Part shown: positions 45,180 to 55,335 of the stretch, one piece after another | How positions within the stretch are numbered: position 1 is the stretch's first letter | Layout: the number at the start of each line of letters is the position of its first letter | NCBI GenBank assembly: GCA_963082875.1 | Contig: OY720102.1 | Coordinates: 11,816,990-11,880,989 of the forward strand | DNA length: 64,000 nucleotides | Direction: 5' to 3' | From: Corella eumyota | Taxonomy: Eukaryota > Chordata > Ascidiacea > Phlebobranchia > Corellidae | The notes under the pieces: model-generated | The model's database searches: none | What the model was told of the DNA's origin: nothing | The model's input: only the letters and a program-made list of their open reading frames with translations | Position numbers and translations under genes: made by a program

Positions 45180-45625
45180 AATGCAGAAAGTGCGATTAAC
45201 TTTAATCCGCGATTAATAAAGTCTCGGCTTGATTACCTCCAGGGGAAAGAATTGGAATATGGGTGCATTCTATAGCCCCAACAACTCCAGGAAAAGCAGC
45301 AATTTGATAAAAAGATTGCTTTACAGAAGGAAAATTTATAAAAATATTTTTATGGGAAACTATTATTTTAGAAATTTTGGAGACAACTCTGCACACCGTT
45401 AATTGATGGCACCCGATTAAATCGCCATCACTTCGCTGAAAATGACCAGTGTAGTAAAAGCGAATTGCTACAAGTAAAATTGGAGGAATTGCATGCTTTC
45501 TTCTATCTAAACCAAAAAATAGTTTGTTAAATAAAAAAAAAATAGTATTTTTTGAGAATCGATATTTACTAAAGAATTGGGTATCATTCCAACACATAAA
45601 AGGATTTTGGTGGTCTGGCAAAGAT
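45180..45625 (-). pseudogene. PIF/Harbinger transposase, N-terminal half
   Basis: A 139-codon minus-strand frame: FSKNTIFFLFNKLFFGLDRR, then IPPILLVAIRFYYTGHFQRS, DGDLIGCHQLTVCRVVSKI and FPGVVGAIECTHIPILSPGG. The first catalytic Asp of IDGTH is replaced (IECTH). Right after SPGG the frame passes into GATTAACTTTAATCCGCGATT, an end-like motif shared with the Harbinger ends at 26610 and 30202, so the copy is an internal-deletion product. Related to, but not a close copy of, the transposase at 27240. Confidence 0.8.
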
Positions 45626-46099
45626 ACAAAAATAGTGCAAAATTCCTAACTAAGGTATATAAGGTAATACCTAACTAAATATTAAACAAAAAAATCTTAA
45701 CATCACCGTGATATATGTTATTTCAATATAACAATTTTGTATTATTATACGCTGTTTCACGCAAGGAAGTTGAGGAACGACTTTTGGCTATATTTTTTAA
45801 CAGACAACGTTTAAGTACAACCAAAAAGTTTGTATTTAGTTTAGTTTTAGGTTCTACTGCATTGCTCGAAATATCAGTTTCCAATCAAGCATATGCCAGC
45901 ACAACTATCTTTCTGCCATTGAGCTGGCAGAGAATTTTGCTTGGGCGAAATCATAAAAAATAATGAATTCAAATATTTTTTAATCGTAAAATACAAGAAA
46001 AAACGGGGTAAAATAACCTCCTCAAAAGGAAGAAATCAGAACCAAACCTAATATAAAATAAGTTTACAAGGTTTTTAACATTTTAAAATAAAATTAAAA

Positions 46100-46500
46100 A
46101 CATTGAAAAAATTGTTTAACGCAGGAGTAAACTTTTGTACTAAACTAAAATACATGTTATTATCGACGTCACAAATCGGGGGTTTTAACAACTTACTTAT
46201 CATGTCGCTCCGATTTTTTTTTATATTTTGTGGAAAACAACGTACCCAAACACGACATATTTTCAAAAAAGTGAATAAAATATTAGAAAGTGGTCAAATA
46301 CAGGTGAAAAGTTTGTATTTTAGTAGTATATGCTATATAGGTGACGTCACAAATTGGGGGTTTTGACATTTTACTTATCATATCGCTCCAATTTATTTTT
46401 ATATTTTGTAAAAAACAACGTGCCCAACCACGACATAGTATTAAAAAAGTGAACAACATATTAGAAAGTGGTCAAATACGGGTGTAAACTTTGTGTGACT
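46100..46500. repeat. Two-copy tandem repeat, about 190 bp
   Basis: Both copies hold GACGTCACAAAT, GGGGGTTTT, ACTTATCAT, TCGCTCC, AACAACGT and TATTAGAAAGTGGTCAAATA. The left copy has ATCGACGTCAC, the right GTGACGTCAC. Confidence 0.75.
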
Positions 46501-46754
46501 GACAAAACTCAAAAAGGTTTGTGTTTACAATTGTAAGTATTAATTTTTATTATATATCCTTTAAAACTAAGAATCGGCAACAAAATGTGGGTATGGTTCA
46601 TTAAAAAAAATGTAACGAACCTACTAATCACAACATATGATTATATTTCTTAAAACCTAAAGTTTTATTAACTTAGCTGTGATATGACACCTCACCTTAA
46701 TTTTTAGAAATTAAACGTTATAAATCATTCTAGCAAAGATTAATTTTTAACGGT

Positions 46755-48080
46755 TCGATGTATTTACATTCAAGTTACTTTTAATTACTTGCATTTTTTT
46801 TCGTTATTTTAAACCCTGCGTCAGAAACTGTGACAACCATTTAATAGGGCATTCTTTTTTTAAACAAAAAACCATAGCAGCTTTTTAAAGTAAAATGGTA
46901 AATTTATATTTTATGTGCTATTTTTGCTTTTAAAAAACACAGCCAAGTTTTTTTTATTAAACTATGTTATTATTTACCTAATAAAATATTGGTATGTTAC
47001 TCATTTAAAATAAATCCACATAAACTTATTTTAATTTTTATAAAAAAAAATACTTGATGTTGTGCTGAAAAGCTTTAACTTCCTTTTTTCGATGTTTAAA
47101 GTATATCGAATGCTTTTAATTATAACTTGTTTATAAAATTTGCAGTTTATATTTAACATTTCTTGTCGCATAAAAATTTATCTGTTTTTTTTTTCTGGTA
47201 TTGATTCATATTTTAATCTAGTCATATACGCTTCATATTAAGTGCATATACTTAAATTAAACCTGGCAATTTAGTTTTACTAAACAGACGCCACCAAACA
47301 AACATTAATTTGGACTTCAAAGTAAATTTAGTGTTAATTTTTTTTAAATAGTCGGAATCTCATATTCTTGTACACAACCAATCATTAAGGAACAATCAAA
47401 ATTATTAAATTTGCTACTTGTGCAAAATCATTGCACAGATTATCAAGGAAAAAGTACAAAAAAACTATTAAAATTTAGTCGACTTTTTTCACATTCGCGA
47501 GTTAGAATTTGCATAAGCTGTTGATTACAGCCGGAAGATAAACAAAAGCCTAATTTAACATAACTGTCATGATAGGTTTACAAATCTTCGTGGTATTTAA
47601 AATTTAACGTATTATTTTGAAGTAATCAGAAAAAATTATTTTTAAAATTAACTACCAACTTCATTATAGTAAAATAATATCAGGCGTTACTGAGGATTAA
47701 ACCCAGGATCTCCTGGTTATAAGAGACAGACGCTTTACCACTAAGCTATAAAGCCTCGGTGACTAAAAAATTAAAATACTGATTCAATTCAAAAGTTTTT
47801 TTTAAACAAGTTAAAATTTGTTATTACTAATTATGCAATCTTGTCTGGTAATATTCAGGCAAGTGGTGGGCAATATAAGGGAGTTTTGAAAAAACACTGA
47901 CCTTTAAGATTTTTTCTGCAATCTAGTCCACCATCTAGCAAGATTTGTTAAACGTTGTCTTTTAAAAAAGATAAGTGTACTTTCCAAGTTTTTTATAGCC
48001 TAAAGTCGTTCATCAACCTGTTTAAAGAAGCTGGTGATGCACATGTTAACGTTTGTAAAACTGTTTTTATATATATATAT
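46755..48080. repeat. Segmental tandem duplication, left copy, part 1
   Basis: Aligns with 61662-63095 from CATTCAAGTTACT onward, including the tRNA-Thr gene (intact in the right copy, damaged here) and GAAGCTGGTGATGCACATG. The alignment continues after the insertion at 57894, so the two halves were once joined. Confidence 0.85.
47682..47755 (-). pseudogene. tRNA-Thr pseudogene (duplicate of 62643-62714)
   Basis: The minus strand reads GGCTTTATAGCTTAGTGGTA and ends CAGTAACGCC, but the anticodon loop has been altered (CTCTTATAACC in place of CTCGTAAAC) and the acceptor stem is mismatched. Confidence 0.75.
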
Positions 48081-48811
48081 GGGCAATTCTTCGGTAACGG
48101 AATTACAAAAACTGTGGTTAACAAGCTTATAATTATTTTTTTCCATATAATTTAAATAATTCCTAAAGTTAAAACCACTCCTATATTGCTATACCAAATT
48201 TTTAAAAGCATAAAAATCAAGTTCGAACTTGTATGCTTCTTAAAAATCTAAAAATGTCTGGTAACGGAATTACGTCAATAAATCAGATAACAAAATTTGG
48301 TTAATACCTTATCTGAATTCGTCTGAATTTTATAAAAATTAACTTAAATTAACCAAGTGTAAATAATTGTCATTATTGAAAGAAACAAAGAGATACCAAA
48401 TTTCTTTAGTTAGGGTTTAAAAAATATTTATTTATTGGCAAGATAACATTAAAACACCTGGTAACGGAATTACGCTATAAATAACAGAATTACACTATCT
48501 AACTTTGGCATGTAACTTTTGTCTTAAATTTACTGAATATTAGGTAAAGTTTAAAAAAATATTTTCAGGTACTTTTATTATGTAAAATAAACCTACCTAA
48601 ATACACCTAAACAAAATCTCAGTAACGGAATTACAAAACTAAAATATTTGTTGCACTTAAACGTATTCATAGGTATTTTTTAAAATAAACTCTTAAACAA
48701 AACAAACCTAATTTTAAAATCTCTAACTATCATTTTGACAAAAACTATAAACATAACTATAAAAACAAAATTAACAAACAAAAATAACACATCTACAACT
48801 TAAATGGCATC

Positions 48812-49158
48812 CTATTCGTTAAAGTCAAGCTGGCAACGTCGGTCTGTCTGTGGCTCTTTCATTATCTTTATAACTTGAAATAACTCAACAGTGTCAATAT
48901 CATCTTTGTCTGGCCAAATATATTTGCCAAATTGGGTTGGTTTAAGGAACTTTACAGTAAGTGTATCATTTAAATGGGCTTTCACAACTTGACCATAAAA
49001 TTTTTTTGAGCTATACTGAACTTGTATCCATTTATGCTGAAAGTTAGTTGGTGTCTGAGGTGGTATCGTGGTTTTTAAATTCATTTTTATCTCCACAAGA
49101 AAGTTGTGCATTTTTTTTATACTAAGAGCATGCTCCTGATAACAGATCTTGAAGGGGG
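48812..49158 (-). pseudogene. Outer transposase, C-terminal piece
   Basis: Reads PFKICYQEHALSIKKMHNFL, then HKWIQVQYSSKKFYGQVVKA, LTVKFLKP and YIWPDKDDIDTVELFQVIKI, ending QLDFNE. The small beta domain followed by WPDxDD is the C-terminal mark of this transposase lineage. It continues the frame that stops at 55336, on the far side of the inner element: the last codons there read VVTCT, giving a smooth junction. Confidence 0.7.
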
Positions 49159-49445
49159 CCCCAGCTAACACCCAACGTTATTACAACTTTCAAAACGTTA
49201 AAAAAACGTTACTTTAAAGTTGCCAGAAAAAAAAGTTAAAGTAAATGTTGCAGAAAAGTTATATTTGGGTTTCTTTTTTTTATGCAACTTTTAGAGTAAT
49301 ATAACGTTTTCTTTACGTTATCTAAATGTATTACAAAAACGTTATGTTTCAGGAAAATAATAAAGTTGTTTTAACGTTTTTTTACATATAAAATTAATTT
49401 ATTTTAAAGTAACGTTGCAATCCGACGTTGTTAAAAATGTTTTAA
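49159..49445. repeat. Left subterminal AACGTT-rich region of the inner element
   Basis: Repeated CAACGTTATT, AAAACGTTAAA, AAACGTTACT, TAACGTTTTC and AAAACGTTATG words, about ten in 280 bp. The same word crowding occurs at 55040-55334. From 49446 to 50390 I see AT-rich leader DNA only. Confidence 0.7.
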
Positions 49446-50358
49446 CAAATTATTAAAACACCGTTTAAATGTATATATTTGTTTTTAAAATCACAATAAA
49501 CATTTGCATTTACTTATGATTCACAGAATTTACATTAAAGAGAGTCAAACATATTGAGTGTAAAACACTTAGATTTAAGAGTTATTTAATTGTTAAAAAT
49601 CAAAAATGTTATTTTATTATTTTAAGTTAACAAAATTTATTTAAAACAAAGCTGGCATTTTGCCTTTTTCAGTTCCATAACCTCAATTCTATATAACAAA
49701 CTGATTCAAACAAATTGTGGCGTAATTTTGGATTGCACAATATTTCGTAATCTATTACGGCTTTGATTCACCGATTGCCTTTTTCGTTTCAGAAAATTGG
49801 CGCGTGCAGCAAAATCTCTCTCTTTTCGGAGTTTAAGAAGTTAGTTTGGTAGCACACGTGTTTAAAAAAAGTGAAAGTTGAAACTAGTCAGTAACAGACT
49901 GACAGACAAGAAATAAGTTTTACCGTTTAAATTATATGAATCTGTTATTAAGAAGGGTTTTTTAATGCTTTTATTTAGTGGTAGTTTAAGCTTACTGGGT
50001 AGTTTTTCGTAGCCTTAGCAGTCATAAACAGCGCAGCTCTTGCCATGTTAATGCTTGGGTAACTTTAAAAATGGTGTGCTAATGTCACTTTTAAGAAATG
50101 TACATTTAAATTGGGGCCTGAATGGTTTGTATAAATTTTAGTTTTGTTTATTTGAGTAAGGCGGTTTGGTAGTAATAATAAATTAAATCTTTATAAATAA
50201 TAATTTTAACAATATTTAATATTTTACTATTTGATTGTTTTTTAAAACATAGAAACTGGCTATCTAACACTAATGAACTTTTTTTAAAGCTAAATAATGT
50301 ATTTTAAACTTTTTTGTGTGTTGAATAGGGCTAAGAAAAAAGTATTTAAACAATTACA

Positions 50359-50368
50359 GTATATATAG
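50359..50368 (+). promoter_or_regulatory. TATA box of the inner transposase gene
   Basis: GTATATATAG stands about 30 nt before the ATG at 50394, a spacing that would give a very short 5' leader. Confidence 0.45.
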
Positions 50369-50393
50369 GGTAGTATCAGTTAAACCAAATAAA

Positions 50394-52316
50394 ATGGATA
50401 AAATAGAGAAGCGAAAGCGTTACAAAAGGGATTGGATGCGTATAAAAAGGAATAAAATAAAAAATTCTAAAATGCAAGAATATCTGAACTCTATGTGGCA
50501 TAGCTCAGATTCCGATGAAACTTTTGAAAGTGTGTTTTCCAAAAAACAAATAGATATTGCCACTGTTACAGTAGAAAGTGTTCATGAAAAGACATATTCT
50601 GGTTCCAGTACGTTTAACGCTGTAGAACATAGTCTTAATGAATATGGTGTGGAATTAAAGGCTTTGGATGGTCTTGATTCAAATAATTTTAAAATTGATT
50701 TAAAAAACTGGGTAATTGGATATCAAGTAAAACACAACGCGGTGGATCATCTTTTAAAAATACATAAAAATTGTGGATTTCCCAACCTTCCTCTTACATG
50801 TAGAACTTTACTCTCCACACCAAAATCCATTTTAATTCAAGAGAAGTCTGGAATGGAATTCTTTCATTTTGGATTAGTAAATCAAATACAAATGTGTTTT
50901 AATAATTCTAGTAACATTCCAAATCCAATTTACTTATCATTTAATATTGATGGACTGCCCCTTTTTAAGAGTTCCCAAAAATGCTTTTGGCCTGTACTTT
51001 GTTCTACAACATCAGATAACCAAGTTAAGGTTTTTCCAGTGTCTGTTGCTTTTGGCAGTTCTAAACCGACTAATTTGAACTTTTTGGAAAATGTTATTTG
51101 TGATCTTAATAACTTGATCAAACATGGTATTGTTATAAAAGATAATTTAGTTCACGTCAAAGTTCATAGCATTATATGTGATGCACCAGCTCGTTCTTTA
51201 GTAAAAGCTACAAAACTTTATTCTGGTTACTATGGTTGCGATAAATGTACTGACAAAGGTATTTGGTCAGGCCGGGTTATTCATAAACAAAACCAATTTA
51301 TTAAACGCACAAACAAGTCTTTCCGAATGCAAACGAATATTGGGCATCACCATGGTGTATCGCCGTTTTGTAGTTTGCCTATTGATATGATTAAACAATT
51401 CCCCATAGACTACATGCATCAAGTTTGTTTAGGTTGCATGAAAAAATTAATTTTATCTTGGATGCGCGGAAATCGCAAAGTTCGGCAAAGTAGTACACAA
51501 GTTAATGAGATTTCAAAGCGACTAATTCTCTTTTCAGGAAGCATACCCAATTGTTTTGCAAGGAAACCCCGTTCTTTGATCGAAATTGACAGATGGAAGG
51601 CTACTGAATTAAGACAATTTCTTCTTTATACTGGGAAAATTGTTTTAAAAAATATTTTGCCCACAAATTTATACACTCATTTTTTAAAATTAAGTTCAGC
51701 TATTGCAATATTGGTAAACCCTTCTCTTACTAGTTGTTTTGCAAATTTAGCTCATAATTTATTGTCATTATTTGTGAATCAATGTAGTTCCCTATATAAT
51801 GAGGAATTTTTAGTTTACAATATTCATTCCTTAAATCATCTTACTGATGATGCAAAATATTATGGAAGTTTAGATAATTGCTCTGCTTTTTTTTTCGAAA
51901 ATTACATGCAAACTATAAAGAAAATGGTACGATCCGGAAAAAGTCCTTTAGTTCAACTTGTAAAGCGGTTGGAAGAAGTTAAGGTTTCTACAAGGAAAAA
52001 TTTAAGTAAAAATGTAATACACACAACTGCTCCCAACAATGCCTATATTTTAAATGTTGGAAAATCGAATTTTGTGTGTTTTGAGGTTTTAGAAAAGCAA
52101 CCTAATCAAAATTATTTGTGTCGTGTTTATAACAATTTAGTACCACTTTTTACTTCACCTTTAAACTCTTCTTTATTAGGTGCTTATACTGGTGATATAA
52201 ATAAATATTTTATTAGAATTCTACAAATTGACAATTTGCAAACAAAGGCGATTTGTTTTAAATTAAATAATAGGGTTATTTTTTTAGCAATCCTACATAA
52301 TATTTGTAAATTGTAA
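50394..52316 (+). CDS. CMC-like DDE transposase of the inner element, 640 aa, intact
   Basis: One unbroken frame. A basic start (EKRKRYKRDWMRIKRNKIKN) may bind DNA or act as nuclear signal. The RNase H-like core has NIDGLPLF (D186), IICDAPARS (D263) and AFFFENYMQTIKK (E502), the likely DDE triad. Between D263 and E502 are CDKC (C282, C285) and DYMHQVC (H342, C345), the zinc-type insertion reported for CMC-group transposases. Other family boxes are KPRSLIEIDRWKATELRQFL (393-412) and FLVYNIHSLNHLTDD (482-496). The family is common in cnidarians, tunicates and other invertebrates. The stop lies 36 nt before the ATG of the partner gene. EnSpm/CACTA is the nearest named group; the end sequence CCCCAGC is unlike CACTA. 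Confidence 0.8.
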   Translation: MDKIEKRKRYKRDWMRIKRNKIKNSKMQEYLNSMWHSSDSDETFESVFSKKQIDIATVTVESVHEKTYSGSSTFNAVEHSLNEYGVELKALDGLDSNNFKIDLKNWVIGYQVKHNAVDHLLKIHKNCGFPNLPLTCRTLLSTPKSILIQEKSGMEFFHFGLVNQIQMCFNNSSNIPNPIYLSFNIDGLPLFKSSQKCFWPVLCSTTSDNQVKVFPVSVAFGSSKPTNLNFLENVICDLNNLIKHGIVIKDNLVHVKVHSIICDAPARSLVKATKLYSGYYGCDKCTDKGIWSGRVIHKQNQFIKRTNKSFRMQTNIGHHHGVSPFCSLPIDMIKQFPIDYMHQVCLGCMKKLILSWMRGNRKVRQSSTQVNEISKRLILFSGSIPNCFARKPRSLIEIDRWKATELRQFLLYTGKIVLKNILPTNLYTHFLKLSSAIAILVNPSLTSCFANLAHNLLSLFVNQCSSLYNEEFLVYNIHSLNHLTDDAKYYGSLDNCSAFFFENYMQTIKKMVRSGKSPLVQLVKRLEEVKVSTRKNLSKNVIHTTAPNNAYILNVGKSNFVCFEVLEKQPNQNYLCRVYNNLVPLFTSPLNSSLLGAYTGDINKYFIRILQIDNLQTKAICFKLNNRVIFLAILHNICKL

Positions 52317-52352
52317 ACTTTTGTATTATAGACTTTTTTAGCTTAGGCAAAA

Positions 52353-54971
52353 ATGCAATTTGCAATTGTTGTGTTTAAAAAAGAAGATAGTGTGGATTTT
52401 ATTCATTACAAGTGGCTGATAGAAAATGACAATGTAAATATGTTATTTGTAAACTACCCATATTAGTGCTTTTGAACATTTTAGTATAAAATTTATAATG
52501 TTTTGTTTTAGCTCATCACAGAATGTTATTGGCCCAAAAGTGGAAGTAGGAGTAAGGCAAAAAAGGGTGTGTCTCCGGACCCCGAATGTTGGGATAAATA
52601 CGAAATTCGAATTTTATCATGGACAGGTGCAGTGTTTATACAACTATTTTATATGCAATTGCAAAAACTGGAGTATTTTAAAGTGTATTTTGGTGTATAG
52701 AGTAAATTTCCTTACTATGCTATCTTTTGATCTGTGATATTATGTTACAGATAATTTCGATAAGGCAGTGTCCAAATGTAAGCAGGCCATGGAAACTTCC
52801 AATATAGAGACTGATGGTTCGGATGATGGATCAAGAAAGCGAAAAAGGCCATCAAGATTTATAGAGAGTGAAGGTAGTCGTAATTAAACGTGTTATGTAT
52901 TTAAGTAATGCAATATTAAGATAAATAATTGTATAATTTTGTAATATCAACATATATCTAAAAATCTTAGACGACGAGCCTTTGATGCAGCCAAAAAAGC
53001 CAACTAAGATATCTACCCCGAATGCTGAACTACCATTGGGCAAGCGTGATAGTAATTTTTGTTAATGATTTTATGTTATTAACTTAGTGTTGCAAAATTT
53101 GGGTAGGAATTTTACAGTCAACTATGTTTTTATTCTTATAACTCTTAATATTGTTTTCGTAGAAAACACCGCCACAATCATTTCAGAAATACAACAAAAA
53201 ACTTGTGTAGATTTATTGGGTATGTAATTTTTTGTGTATATTTGTTTTTTTGAAGTATTTGATACTAATTGTATGTACTAAAAAAATTTTTAATAAAATA
53301 ACGAAATCCCAACATAACAAGTTTACGACGGCTGACTTGAAACAAATTGTCAAATATTCTGATTTGGTAATAACCGGGGTGGTTTTATATGAATGTACGA
53401 AAATCATTAAGCTTGTAAAATATTATTTGCTTTATTTAAAATACTAACAAAAAATTGAAATTACTTGTGCATTCGCCTGCTTACATAAGTTTTTTATTTT
53501 AGAAAAAATCTTACAAAATCAAAACATACTGCTACAAAATCAAAAAGAAATAAAAAATTGGATGGATCAAAACAATGTACAGTGGGCTAAATTTCCGGAA
53601 AAGGACTTTGGGGTCGACTTTTTGAAACAACCAGTATCAGATGTGGACGAACTAATGAAGTTAGAAAAAGAACTTGAAGACAAAAGCAAATGTCACCAAA
53701 TGGTTTGTTTTTTTGTATATATCTTTATCCTCGATGTGGGAAGGACAAATGTACGACCCAAACATAGAAGTAACAACAGTTACCCCGACTTAGTCGCAAG
53801 TTATCCTTGGCAGTTTAGGATATTATAGATTATAATTGCCTGATAATTAAGCTGATGATTAAGTGCTCAGCAGGAGTTTATACTGTTTGTACCGCCTTAC
53901 TCAAGAGTTCTACTACATGAGAGCGCTGGAAATCAAGCCCTAGACCTCATGTAGTGTGGGGAGTGTTCTGGCCACTACACCACGCTGCCGATTTGTGTTT
54001 CAGGAATGTTTTCCATTCTAATAAATAATTTGTAAACTCTTTTGTTAATCGCATTTCTATTAAAATAATAAATAATTTAATTTTTAGATTAAATTTTTGG
54101 TCCGAGGAAAGGGCGACACTCTAGGTGACTCAATACGTCGATTTCTCAAATTCATTGGAACTAATGCTGTCTGGTCAAAATATAGTTTCAAGGGGAGAAA
54201 GGGCAAGCTGTCTTTTTATCGCTTGATGTTGTATCGGTGTATAACAAGTAAGTTTTGGTAAATAGTCACTTGTATTAGCTTAAATTACTGTGGAAGCAAA
54301 ATCGCCATTTAATTGGTTAATTTCGGCTCTGAATATTTAATTTTACTTATTAATGTTACTACACTCAATTTTGATAACAACTAACCCTTTATATTAATTT
54401 CCTCTTTTTATTATTTTTAACTTCGGTGTATACTATATTGTGATTTATATAATTGTTAACAAATATTAATTTATTGGTGCAGGTGCTGCAATTAAAGCAC
54501 ATCCAAGCATTGAGATCAGAATGATTGAGAAGGAAACCAAAGAAGCTCTCAAGCATGCTCCCAACCGACCTGGAGGGTCAAATTACGACATGGTAAGCCA
54601 AACTGACAATGGCTAAAATATAGTTCGAGAAATTGTTAAAAGCATTACAAATATCAAGATGTGATTTTTGCAACAGTCAAGATAGTAATCAGTATTGCAT
54701 AATGCTTTATCAAATCAAGGCATAATTGTAAACAGAACAATTTCGTGTTACAGTTTTACCTGCTCAGTTGGTAAATGCATTTGAGTAACATACGCATTTG
54801 ATATTTTATAAACAGTTTATTATTTATATCTGTTTGATTAGTTTTGGTGTTAATATCGATTTTTTTTTACAGAAAACAAAAGACACACCCTCGTCTAGTT
54901 CCAGTAACACATCATCAGACGCCCTAACTGTCCCTCTCTTTTCTTCTGATTCAGAAATCGGATTTTATTAG
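52353..54971 (+). CDS. Nine-exon DUF4806-like partner gene of the inner element, intact
   Basis: Exons 52353-52433, 52512-52626, 52751-52873, 52971-53045, 53163-53219, 53503-53702, 54088-54247, 54483-54592 and 54873-54971 join through GT-AG introns into one open frame of 339 codons. The N-terminal module (MQFAIVVFKKEDSVDFIHYK...WLIENDN, then CYWPKSGSRSK) and a basic RKRKRPSRF precede a coiled-coil-like stretch and the DUF4806-type domain in exons 6-8: SDVDELMKLEKELED, GDTLGDSIRRFLKFI, WSKYSFKGRKGKLSFYRLM. The tail is Ser-rich. Function is unknown; similar genes travel with transposases. A possible splice acceptor (TTTTTTAG, about 52341) just before the ATG could join it to an upstream leader. 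AATAAA at 54979-54984 may be its poly(A) signal. Intron 6 holds a SINE. Confidence 0.75.
53703..53995 (-). mobile_element. tRNA-headed SINE in intron 6
   Basis: On the minus strand it begins CGGCAGCGTGGTGTAGTGGC, has a B-box-like GGGCTTGATTTCC, a core with CTTGAGTAAGGCGG and CACTTAATCATCAGCTTAAT, and ends CGAGGATAAAGATATATAC plus an A run. It matches the shorter copy at 42849-42970 at head and tail, and 6775-6910 in the core. It is inside an intron and does not disturb coding. Confidence 0.75.
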
Positions 54972-54978
54972 AAAATTA

Positions 54979-54984
54979 AATAAA
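54979..54984 (+). terminator. Poly(A) signal AATAAA
   Basis: Eight bases after the stop codon of the DUF4806-like gene, followed by an A run. Confidence 0.45.
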
Positions 54985-55039
54985 AAAAATGTTCTTTCAG
55001 AATATTTGTGTTTGTTCTGGCAGAAACTTTAGAAAGTAA

Positions 55040-55334
55040 ATATGTTATGTAACGTTCTGAAAACGTTTTAATTACAATAAGAGTTTTGCAAGAAACGTAG
55101 TGAAAATACGTATATCTAACGTATTTTTTATTAAAAAGGGTAACGTATTCAAGTCGTTAACAAAACGTTAATTTTTAGTTGCGAAAAACGTTTAAATTTG
55201 GGTGCTATAACGTTTCACACAAACGTTGTTTTAACGTTTAGCGGCGTCCACAGATTTACGTCCAGCTAACGTTTGTTTAAAGTGTTTAAAAACATGTACA
55301 GTACGTTATGATAACGTTAATTTGTTAGCTGGGG
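55040..55334. repeat. Right subterminal AACGTT-rich region of the inner element
   Basis: TAACGTTCTG, AAACGTTTTA, CTAACGTATT, AAAACGTTAAT, ATAACGTTTC, TTAACGTTTAG and ATAACGTTAATT words crowd the 290 bp before the end CTGGGG. Confidence 0.7.
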
Positions 55335-55335
55335 C

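Larger units (their letters stand above)
49159..55334 (+). mobile_element. Inner DNA transposon, 6.2 kb, apparently complete, two genes
   Basis: Inverted ends CCCCAGCTAACA (49159-49170) and TGTTAGCTGGGG (55323-55334), extendable by one base (G/C). About 280 bp inside each end are crowded with AACGTT/ACGTTA words, likely subterminal binding sites. Between them are an intact 640-aa transposase and a nine-exon gene with an open 339-codon frame, both on the plus strand. It lies inside the transposase gene of the outer element. No certain target duplication is visible. Everything needed for movement may be present, so it may be recently active. Confidence 0.85.

Noticed and set aside
45715-45963. 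An 82-codon plus-strand frame as a gene
   Set aside because: No motif, and it lies beside a minus-strand Harbinger fragment; probably the shadow of its decayed start.
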